Assembly: GCA_022225965.2 (NCBI GenBank)
Contig: JAKJXP020000115.1
Location: 1-64,000 of the forward strand
Direction of reading: 5' to 3'
Length of the DNA stretch: 64,000 nt
Origin: Diatrype stigma
Taxonomy: Eukaryota > Ascomycota > Sordariomycetes > Xylariales > Diatrypaceae
The position numbers were made by a program, and so were the translations under genes. This document shows positions 31,122-40,337 of the stretch, in pieces (positions within the stretch are counted from its first letter, which is position 1; the number at the start of each line of letters is the position of its first letter). The notes under the pieces are model-generated. The model did not search any database and had not been told where the DNA came from. It saw nothing but the letters and a program-made list of their open reading frames with translations.

Positions 31122-33459
31122 ATGGCCTACCACTCCAAGGACACCTACCCCCGCCCGGACTTCGTCCACACCAACCAGCAGTGGAGCCCCATCAATGACG
31201 GCTGGACGCTCCTGTACGACGACGACGACGTCGGCCTGCAGGAGGCATGGCACCTGAACGGCGTCCCGGACAAGGTAGCGCTCACAGCGTCGGCCATCAG
31301 CGAGGCCGAGGCCGAGGCGCAGCGCCTGGCCGCCTTCCCCGAGCTCAAGGAGAAGGGCTACGCCCCGAAGAGCCGGACGGAGAACGCCAAGCGGCCCATC
31401 AACGTGCCCTTCGCCTTCCAGACCCCCGCCTCGGGCCTCCACGACATCGAGGCCCACGAGGTGCTGTGGTACGAGCGGACGTTCGTCGACCCGCGCGCCA
31501 AGGCGGATGGCGGGGACCGCGTCCTCCTCCGCTTCGGCGCCGTCGACTACGAGATGGCCCTGTGGGCTTCGGGCCAGCTGGTGGGCAAGCACCGCGGCGG
31601 CCACGTCCCGTTCGACCTGGACGTCACGGACGCGCTGGCGAATGCGTGGAAGAACACGGGGAAGGGCGAGGTGAGGCTCGTGATGCGGGTTCGGGACTCG
31701 CCCTATGACCTGGCTCAGCCGCGGGGGAAGCAGTATTGGGGGCCGCAGCCGGAGGTGAGAATCTATCTTGTTCCCCGCCCTGCAATATTGGTGCGTATAT
31801 AGCATCTGCTGACTCTAGATCGCGGGATAGAGCATATTCTACACACCATCTAGCGGGATTTGGCAGACCGTATGGACAGAAGTTGTGCCGTCTACTCGCA
31901 TAGGAAACAGCAGCTACGGGACGATTCTCAAGTCCAACAACATCTCCGAAGGCATACTAGAGGCCAAAGTGGCCATTCTGGGCCGCAGGTCTGGCCAGAA
32001 GTACGCTGTCGAGATCGAAGGGAAGCTGCACGGAATCCCGGTCGCAACGCAAAAGGTCGATTTGCCTAAAGAAAAGGACTACGCGTTCATTGACCTGAAC
32101 CTGTCTCTGACCAAAGACCAAAAATTGACTGCCCCGCATGCTTTGGTTGAAGCCGCGCCTCTTAACAACTCCCGGGCCTGGGCCGATGGCGTGGCTCTTT
32201 GGTCTCCGGACTACCCTACGCTGTATGACGTGATCATCCGGCTCTACGACTCTTCAGGGAAAGTCATCGACGAGGTCAACACCTACACGGGATTCCGAAA
32301 CCTGGACTGGAGCCGAGGGGATCGAACGTTCCGGCTGAACGGCGAGCCCCTGTTCCAGGCTCTGTGCCTCGACCAGGGCTACTGGCCGGAGACCGGCCTG
32401 ACGCCCCCCTCCCCAGAGAGCCTCAAGAACGACATCCTGCTCTCGAAGAAGCTGGGCTTGAACGGGTGCCGTAAGCACCAGAAGGTAGAGGACCCCATAT
32501 TCCTATACTGGGCGGATAAGCTGGGCTACCTCGTCTGGGGCGAGATCGCGAACGCCTACGAATTCACCCCCGAGTACACGGCCAATTTTGAGCAGGAATG
32601 GAAGGAGGCCGTCTTGCGAGACATCAACCACCCGTCCATCGTGACCTGGACTCCGGTGAACGAGAGTTGGGCCTACCCGTCCCTGAAGGACAATGTTGCT
32701 CAGCGTAACCACATCCGGTCGCTGTATTACCAGACCAAGTACGCCTTCCCAAGACCTACCTACCTATCCTACCTCATTCGCGCTATTTGTTTTTTCCTTT
32801 GTCTTTCATACTGCTAACGAGTTGACCGCGCTCACCCATTTCAGAAACCTCGATCCAACGCGGCCCGTCAACGACAACTGCGGCTGGGAGCACGTCCTGA
32901 CGGACCTGAGCACGTTCCACGACTACAGTGACGCGCCGGAGCTCGCCAAGTCCTGCGCGACGCTCGAGGGCGTGCTGGGGACCAAGCTGGGCGGGCGCGG
33001 GTTCTTCGTCGGCCCCATCGTGGACGCGAGCGGGCGGACGATCGACGAGGGCGCTAAGCACCGCGAGGGGGCGCCGGTCCTCAACACCGAGTTCGGCGGC
33101 GTCAACATCAAGCCGGCGGCCGGCGGCCAGGCCGGCGAGCGCGACTGGGGCTACACCACGGCCAGCGACCCCCAGGACCTGCTCAAGCGCATCGAGGCCC
33201 TGATGATGGCCATCGTCGGGCCCGGCCACTGCTGTGCTTTCGTGTATACTCAGTTGTAAGCAAATGGCTTGACCAACCTGAAATCTTAGCTTCCCTAATA
33301 CGTGCACATGTGCTGATACTGACGTTGTCTAGGACGGATATTGAGCAGGAGGTCAATGGGCTTTATACGTACGATCGCAAGGAGAAGATCCCACCTGCCG
33401 ACGTCAAGAAGGTCATCGATAGGGTGATGAAGGTGTATTACGATAGCCTCAAGAAGTAA
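31122..33459 (+). CDS. Glycoside hydrolase family 2 enzyme (beta-galactosidase/beta-glucuronidase-like)
   Basis: Predicted 692 aa from four exons: 31122-31754, 31831-32738, 32845-33255, 33333-33459 (introns 76, 106 and 77 nt). Domain order is that of GH2: an N-terminal jelly-roll sugar-binding domain (HDIEAHEVLWYERTF, RVLLRFGAVDYEMALWASGQ), an immunoglobulin-like middle domain, then the TIM barrel. The acid/base is E489 in WTPVNESW and the nucleophile is E596 in LNTEFGG. RLNGEPLFQALCLDQGYWPE and GCRKHQKVEDP match the barrel entry. It is a retaining exo-glycosidase. Whether it acts on galactosides, glucuronides or mannosides cannot be decided from sequence. There is no signal peptide, so it is likely intracellular. 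Exons 1 and 3 are markedly GC-richer than exon 2. Confidence 0.92.
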
Positions 33460-33762
33460 TAGTTTGGTAGATTAAATAATGACGAGTGGACGGTACGAAG
33501 ACACGCTGGGCTTGACCCTAGCTCTTGGGCTTATTGGAAGTTACCCTCACAGGCTCGTTGCGAAGGAAGGAGACATAATATTCGATCGGGTTTTATTGAG
33601 AACTTTGCTAGTCTATCGACATGACGACAGCCAACCTGCGAAAAATCTTTCCAACATAAGAAATAACAAACTGCAATCTGACAGATCGGATAATAGAAAA
33701 CAAATAAGAAAATACCGAAATGCAACACTCATATCCCAGCTCCGAGGATGAGACTAACCCGT
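33460..33762. other. Convergent 3' intergenic region
   Basis: Separates the 3' ends of the GH2 gene (+) and the orphan gene (-). AT-rich, no supported gene. Confidence 0.6.
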
Positions 33763-35256
33763 TCATGATCTAGATCGCCTCGTCGATCTTCTGAAAATGA
33801 ATCTCGAGATCAGCTCCTCATTGTTCCCTAGGAGTTCTTTCTGTCGGGCCAGCCCCAACTTGTTCCAATCTCCATTCTGGGGGTGCCTCAGCTGCATGGC
33901 CAGAGCCCTGGTCTTTCTAGATTCGACGTCTTCCCAGACCCTGTCGACTAGGACCTTGGCGATCTTGAACTCGCGTTTACGATCCTCGGCAAGCCCCCGG
34001 CCGATTTTCCACCGCGGCTCCAGGATTGGCAGCCGGGAGTTCCGGATAGCGTACGAGCAGAACGAGAACTGACCCCGGATGTCGGCCGTGGGCTCGCGGC
34101 CGAGCACCGCCTGGAGGCTGTGGAAGCGCTCGATCGTGGCGATCTGCTCCGCCCTCTCATCCGCCACGGCGTTGTTGAGTAAGTACTCGAGATCTTTGCG
34201 CCCGAGTCCGTACATGCGCACGAAGATGTCGCGCTCCGGCCTGTAGTCCTTGTTATTGCTCTTGTCTGGCTTGGCCTCCCATTGCCGGACGATCTCCCGC
34301 TGGAAGAGCCAGCAGTCGAACTCGACGTTGGGCCCCAGCCACGGGTAGAAATGGGAGACCGTAGCCGCCCCCTCGTTGGGCCGGTCGTCGTTACACAACA
34401 AGAACCCGTCGATGTAGGCGATCCTTGCTCGGATCTCATCTCGGAAAGCCGTATCGACAATATTGACTAAATCGGTGCGGATGCCGTAATATCCGCCGGT
34501 AAGGATGTTGTGCTCATTCACACGGGCGATGTCCCCAAGTTTCTTCAGATCCTGCGCACAGACTCCTTGTTCAAGGGCTTCGCCTGTGTCATTTATGATA
34601 CGGCAGGGCTGTGGAATATAGATGGGGAATTTGGGGGAGTACCAATAAGCTTCAGGTCCCTTAGTCAGTTCACGGTAGATGCACCCCCGGTATGCAACGG
34701 CATCGTTGTAATGGTGGGTCTTCAAGCTCAGAGGAGGAAGCCTCACATCGTTCTGGAGAACATCCACATACTGACGCTTGTCCTCAAGCCGCACGAAGCA
34801 GGTGCCTCCCCCGTCCTTTCGGTCACAACGTTCGGCCTTGAGCGGCCGCTGCCATAGACAGTTGATATTCTGAAGAGTCTTCGGTAAATGCTCAGCAGCG
34901 AGTGAGGTTTGAAGTTTGCCAAGCTCGCCAACGAATGGTCGCTGGTGAGACAGGTAGGGAATCGCATACATTGTCGTTGCGTACAGTAGTTCATATCTCA
35001 ATGAATAATTCAATATTGGATCAATCCGCGAAGTCCACAGATTTCGCACCTTGTAAATCGCCTCCGGTGTAGTACCTGATGCATGGTGTCTAGGCCTGGC
35101 CCGTGTAGTGGGTAGACGAATAAACTGTGAAGCATCGAATTGGGCTCGAACTTTGGCTAAAGTCGCACGTTCTAGCGGCGAGAGTTTGATACGATCTGAA
35201 GACATCCTGGAAAGTGCAGGGCTTTGTAGTTGTAGTAAGGGGGTGGTGACAGACAT
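33763..35256 (-). CDS. Orphan protein of unknown function, 497 aa
   Basis: An uninterrupted frame of 497 codons from an ATG at 35256 (a second ATG at 35205 gives MSSDRIKLSPLERATLAKV). The composition looks globular: many aromatic and charged residues, no signal peptide and no obvious membrane span. Distinct stretches include NLWTSRIDPILNYSLRYELL, GGYYGIRTDLVNIVDTAFR and FYPWLGPNVEFDCWLFQREI. The C-terminus is basic (FIFRRSTRRSRS). I recognise no family. The long intact frame with good codon structure makes it a real gene, possibly lineage-restricted. It lies at the left edge of the accessory region. Confidence 0.75.
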   Translation of the reverse strand: MSVTTPLLQLQSPALSRMSSDRIKLSPLERATLAKVRAQFDASQFIRLPTTRARPRHHASGTTPEAIYKVRNLWTSRIDPILNYSLRYELLYATTMYAIPYLSHQRPFVGELGKLQTSLAAEHLPKTLQNINCLWQRPLKAERCDRKDGGGTCFVRLEDKRQYVDVLQNDVRLPPLSLKTHHYNDAVAYRGCIYRELTKGPEAYWYSPKFPIYIPQPCRIINDTGEALEQGVCAQDLKKLGDIARVNEHNILTGGYYGIRTDLVNIVDTAFRDEIRARIAYIDGFLLCNDDRPNEGAATVSHFYPWLGPNVEFDCWLFQREIVRQWEAKPDKSNNKDYRPERDIFVRMYGLGRKDLEYLLNNAVADERAEQIATIERFHSLQAVLGREPTADIRGQFSFCSYAIRNSRLPILEPRWKIGRGLAEDRKREFKIAKVLVDRVWEDVESRKTRALAMQLRHPQNGDWNKLGLARQKELLGNNEELISRFIFRRSTRRSRS

Positions 35257-36455
35257 TTGTGTTGATCGGGTACCCCTCGAGAGGTGGCTGATGGTTGACT
35301 CTCTAGTGCTCTGAGAAAGGTTCAGACAAGAAGACTCGAGAGGGAAGCTGGCTCCGAGTATAGGCGAGGGGTGATATCAATAACGAAGTTGTGTTGCCAG
35401 GATATCAGTTGAGAAGACAGGCCTATTGAGATATTCCCTGGCCCGTCACGACCTTTTATATATACTGAAATTCTAGCCGTGCAACACAGAGACTTTCGGA
35501 AATACCAAACTTTTGAACTTTCCCTTCTCGAAACTTGCCCGTTGTTATTGATATAACGCCCTGGATATAGGCGTTGGTCTCTCTCTCCGTGGTGAGCCCC
35601 GGCACCATGGGAATAGCCTCCAAAATCTAAATATTACGTTCAGGAGTTTACATCAACATAGTATCCTAACTGGGCTGCGGCTTTCATCAGCCCTGGGTAC
35701 TGACATTTTGGAAATAGAAGTAGCACACAGTCACATACGTACATAGTCACAAACGGAGACATTCATATGTTATCAATACTAATTATGGACTTTGATAGCA
35801 TACATACGTTGTTTCCTGTCGCAGGATATATATCTGAGAATACCCTACGACGACTGGCATTATGCCACGGTGAACTGTGGCTTAACTAGCCGCCTAACGC
35901 TTTGAATCTTCTACTACTACAGTCATATGTTATGGTGGTGTATGCGTCTCATATAGCTAAGCCCCTATCTTCTCGAAAACTCTCCTGATGTTTCAAACTT
36001 TATATCGGGCGGTTCGAGACAAAGTTTATAAACGTTCAATCAGTGTGAACGTTAACTTAATTACTATTTGATGGGCCCCGGAGATCTGGTAGACATGGGA
36101 AGGGAGTGGCTCGTGGAACTAGGCACGAACCCCCATCCTCGGGCATACCTAAGCGTTGCCGATGTATTGCCAACAGTCCAAGGTGATCTTCGTCGGGCCC
36201 CGCTTATCTCTGGGATATCTACTTCTGGGTTGAGGAGTTCATTATAGACTACTGGTGGAAGTTTGCGAAGTGTCCTGTACTGTAAGGTCGGAAATACATT
36301 CCTGGCATGAAACGACCGATGACATTCCTTCGTAGTGACTGCATGAAGGAATTTGCATCATCACATGTCCAGTGGATGTCTGCATGGGACTACTCTGCAA
36401 CTAAGGGCGCTCATATTTATATCATCTATCGATGCTTATTAGACTTTATTGTAGG
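35257..36455. other. Intergenic region, accessory segment
   Basis: About 1.2 kb of AT-rich sequence upstream of the orphan gene and downstream of the O-methyltransferase. No supported ORF, RNA or repeat. Confidence 0.6.
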
Positions 36456-37927
36456 CTAGTAAGATTTCCGATCTACGTGAATGGAATGTCTCAGGGTCAC
36501 GATAATGATGGAGTCGAAGTCTTCCGTGTATTTCCGTATACTCTGGACCTCGAGTCCCACCCGGTTCACCAAAGATTCCCACTCGCATTCCGAGCGCTCC
36601 GTGGCTGCTAAACACGCCATCATTTCCAAGTCCTGCTGGGCTGCTCTCCATGGGACATTGCGTTCCGGAAGCGCCATCTCGTCGATCAAGACGACGGAAT
36701 ACTCTGCCATCGCGGCCTTGATGTTTTCCAGGATCTTGATGCACTTGTGATTTGGCCAGTCATGGAGGATGTTGCGAAGATAGTATACACGAGCCCCTAT
36801 ATCAGGATTCGTTAGCAAATGTCCAAGGCCTGCATATTTGATTTGTGTGGGAATGATACCCTTGATTGGTTGCGACGTGAAGAAGTCGTTACACTCTGTT
36901 TCAATTCCCTCGAACCCAGGGAGAGGATTCCTTCTTGTCTCTTCCACAACCTGAGGTACGTCCTGTAGGATGATACGACCAGGTAAATCCGGATATCGCT
37001 GCTTGAAGGCGATACACTGGCTGCCTTTTGCACCCCCTATATCAACAAATAAAGGGGTTGAAGCAGCTGCTCCCCGAGCCAGTTCTTTGAAGTCCACAAC
37101 ATCGAAGAAAGTGGGACGACCTTCACGCTGAATGCCCATCCAGGGGAGAAAATACCCCATATATTGAGGGCGTTTTTGAATCCACGGGAAAAGGGACTCA
37201 TCGGTGTAGTGGCCGATATTCCAAGCACAGTTTGTCGAGTCTATCGGGTTTTGATATCCATTTTCGCGCAAATGCTGAGGCAATGCCATGGCTGCTGGTG
37301 ACATCACCTCGGCGCTATACCTACTTAGCATAACCGTATATGTTTTATTAAGGAGACCTCCAATATTGGGACGCTTACAAATAGCTGACTGTAGAACCCC
37401 CGGCACTAGATCCGAGGATTGTCGTGACATTACTCGGCCCATAGGAATCGTCGGCATATTGCGAGACCATTCCAAGAGACTGATAATACCGTAGGAGTCG
37501 TTCTATCTCTCGTAAGTTGGCAGCACCGGAGAAAGGAAGCAGGTGTACAGACTCATCAATGCTGGATCGACATTGGTCCTCGTCGCAAGCTCGAGGTGGG
37601 TAAATTCCGCTGTATCGTCCTCTGAGAGTATCTCAAAGATCTGTGCCTCAACCCCGACACGGGCCGATGAGAGTTGTAACGGCTTTGGCATGAGGTGATC
37701 AGTCATCATGGATATGAGAAGATTGGATACACCGCTGAGCTTACAGCATAGCAAATCCTACGCAGGGTATCACACGGCTCTTCCATAGCAAGCATCAGCT
37801 TACGAGCCCCCTCATACACCCTGCGCCGAGTCGCTTCATCCTCAGGTTTGGGAATATTCTTTGGGCTGTCCGTGAAGCGTTCAATCTGCTCGGCCAAGCT
37901 CGCGTAATCAAACGTTGTAGACGGCAT
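36456..37927 (-). CDS. Fungal O-methyltransferase (family 2, secondary-metabolism type)
   Basis: Predicted 410 aa from five exons: 37927-37745, 37682-37553, 37502-37379, 37314-36860, 36796-36456 (introns 62, 50, 64 and 63 nt). Splicing restores LMKRLLRYYQSLG, a winged-helix dimerisation block, and joins the C-terminal methyltransferase domain: FVDIGGAKGSQCIAFKQRYP (SAM-binding motif I), RIILQDVPQVVEET, and YYLRNILHDWPNHKC with the catalytic His of HDW. This is the plant/fungal O-methyltransferase 2 architecture seen in polyketide pathways such as the sterigmatocystin O-methyltransferase. The substrate is unknown. Motif I has GGAKG where GGGxG is usual, which may weaken SAM binding. The last intron is stop-free and a multiple of three. 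A decayed relative lies next to it. Confidence 0.85.
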
Positions 37928-38454
37928 CTTTATCCCTTTGCCCAGGAGTGTCTATGTGAATGGAATATGACTTGTGAAAGAGTTCGGGGGGAAGCGAAGA
38001 GGAAGGAAACAAGTATGTTTCTCCATGTTTGCTCGAACAACTACATATATACTTGCTGCAAGCTTCGATGAAGCCCAGGAACAGACAAGGTCCACCACGC
38101 TAGAGTAACGATCAACATTATTGATGTAGAAGTGACAGCGTGGAATGCCGAATCCAATGGCAGACGAACCGATTGAGGACAGCCATGATGGGGCAATAAG
38201 CTATATTGTATTAGTGCTGCAGGTTGATGGAGGAAGGAGCTGACTACGGCTGAAATCTGCATCGTGCTGCATATTTCTGCATCGTCGCCCTGCATGCGAG
38301 GGACAAATGCTAGGTGGCATTGCATGAGCAGACAGCAGACAGGGGGTCAAACATCGCGTATGGCCAATTTGCCCTGCCTAGTAGTTATACAGTATAACTT
38401 ATACTCTGCGCTGTCTGTCTATGTGGACCTCGATATGTATAAGGAAGTTAGATA
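37928..38454. other. Intergenic region upstream of the O-methyltransferase
   Basis: Promoter-side region of the methyltransferase. Small open frames without family resemblance. A short inverted repeat lies around 38381-38400. Confidence 0.5.
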
Positions 38455-38760
38455 TTATCTAACATTATCTTCCGGACTATGTGCTATGCTTATCCGCGTG
38501 CCCCCATAATTATACGCGGAGTATGGGGAAACGGAGATGCATAACTCATCACGAACTAAGTAATGTGAGAATGCCCTTGTATCTCGATGGGGTAAAGGGC
38601 ACAACTCTAGTATGATCGCTGGCTTATCGGAATCAAGCAAGTCATTATGACGTAGGGCTTCATTCAGGGGTATTGAGACGTCTACTTCTAGTGCTCCTTC
38701 AATCATGCCTTCGGGCATTAGACTGACCGACCTCACATCTCATAGAATCAATACCTTCGA
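38455..38760 (-). pseudogene. Rhodanese-like domain relic
   Basis: A minus-strand frame of about 93 codons reads like a rhodanese (sulfurtransferase) fold in order: DVRSV, then MPEGMIEGALEV, IPLNEAL, SDKPAIILELC, TRAFSHYLV and YNYGGTR. These correspond to the DVR, GHIPGA, IP, active-site Cys and GG positions of the family. A TGA stop sits immediately before the DVR motif, no ATG start is available, and the active-site loop is not canonical (ELCPLPHRD). I read it as a broken remnant of a larger gene. The match is by eye and moderate. Confidence 0.4.
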
Positions 38761-38988
38761 CTAAGTGAAGCTCATGTGAGACTAGAGAATTTATACTGAA
38801 ACAGATTTGTGATGTCTAGCATCTCATAAGAAGCGGTATGCAAATGGCTTTTGCTAAGAAAGAGTGAGTACGTTGTATAGCTGAAGGCATTGAGGTCTAT
38901 CGAAAATCTAGCCCCTGCAACTCGGCTGCTGGAGCTATACTCCGGGTGACTTATACATAATACGTTACAGGGTAGCTACTATCATACC

Positions 38989-40337
38989 TTATCCATCACC
39001 AGGGGTCTGGTACAGACCGTCCATCAGAAACCCCGCAGACGTGAGAAGAGACCTCCACTGGCTCTCTCTCCCCTCCATACCAGAGAGGTAGACGAGCATC
39101 ATCAGGTCCCACTCAGCTGGAAGCAGAAAGCAGCCCTTATCAGGAACTATGAAGCCATTGATAACCAGATACGAGTATCCTTTATTTATCTAAGCCGCCA
39201 CGTTTCTGAAGACACGAATACAGTCCTCATCTGACCAATCATGCAAGATGAAGTTCAATGAAGGAGACCCGTGCACCTTCAGTCATAAGGAGCCAGTCAA
39301 AAAAATACCCAAATATGGTGGCAGTAAGAGGGGTGAGGGGAAATATCATAAACTGGAGCTTCCCTAAAGAAGTACAATCCTATCTTCTCAATCTTCGGGG
39401 ATAACGGGGTAGCACTGTCGAGTACCTCTGGCCTGTCCTGAATAACCAGCTTTCTTGGATGATCCAGGAATTGGTTATGGAACTCGGTAATGTCGTTACC
39501 ATGGCCTCCCGCGATATAGATAAGCAAGGTACCCTCGTTACCCGCTCCCTGGAGCAACTTCTGCTCTACGGGGAACCAACTCACCCATTACGGTCGGCTG
39601 TCTCGGTGGCCACTGGAGAACGAGTTGGCGGCCTCAAAGTATTCTCTGTCCTCAGGCTTCAGGAACCAGGAGAAATCATCTGCCGCTTGGAAGTTCAACG
39701 CGGTATTCCGCGCTGCGTTTCCAAGGTCACTTGGATTCGTATAACCCCAAGCGAGAAAACCGTTTTGGTGCCTGCGCTATCGCTGGCATACCTAGGTCGT
39801 AACTTCAGTATTGTTAGTAGGCATTGGAACAGAGCATGATTGGCATGTACGCGCGTCGGACCATTCCTTCAGTTGTCCTCTTCTGCAAGTGTGTGATCCA
39901 TTTGGTGGCACCATATAGTCCGACCCCCTTATCTGCAACATAGCCAGAAGCAGTGAGAAGACGGACAAGCCGTTCTGTTTGAAATGAGGTAGCTCAAAGG
40001 TTTCTTTAGTATAATTGCAATACTCGTATATACGTACTGAGCAAAGACTCGTATGTACTGCTTCTCTCAGCCAACTCCATAGCGGATGTCTCGTCCTTCT
40101 CTGATAGAATAGGTACGGAAGACTTCAACTGCATGCCAGTCCGTATGACGATCTATATAGTTGGCTTCAGCGTAGGAGTCAGAGGATGATGAGACAGACG
40201 AGCAATGCTATAGGCAGACTTGAGCAGAGAATCATCAGGCCTTTCCAGTATTCCCACGAGCTTTTCGGCCTCATGCAGACCAACCGCCCTTGCTGCCTCG
40301 GGATCCGACGTCTCTGGGATTTATGTCCTGAGTATGC
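38989..40337 (-). pseudogene. Decayed O-methyltransferase gene
   Basis: Reading the minus strand across frames recovers an O-methyltransferase in order. The N-terminal helix segments are TSDPEAARAVGLHEAEKLV (40320-40264) and TERLVRLLTASGYVADKG (about 39910-39990). Then come NTALNFQAADDFSWFLKP, SWFPVEQKLLQGAG, the SAM-binding IYIAGGHGND, RKLVIQDRPEVLDS, NFILHDWSDEDCI, VINGFIVPDKGCF and QWRSLLTSAGF, ending at a TAA at 38991-38989. Breaks include an in-frame TAA just before WVSWFP, a frameshift between GARVSF and LNFILHDW, and a TAG after FRNVAA. There are further stops in the N-terminal third. It resembles the DVGGGHG branch more than the intact neighbour, so it is probably a separate paralogue and not a tandem copy. 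Confidence 0.75.

Noticed and set aside
31092..31805. 237-codon minus-strand frame
   Set aside because: Antisense to GH2 exon 1. GC-driven.
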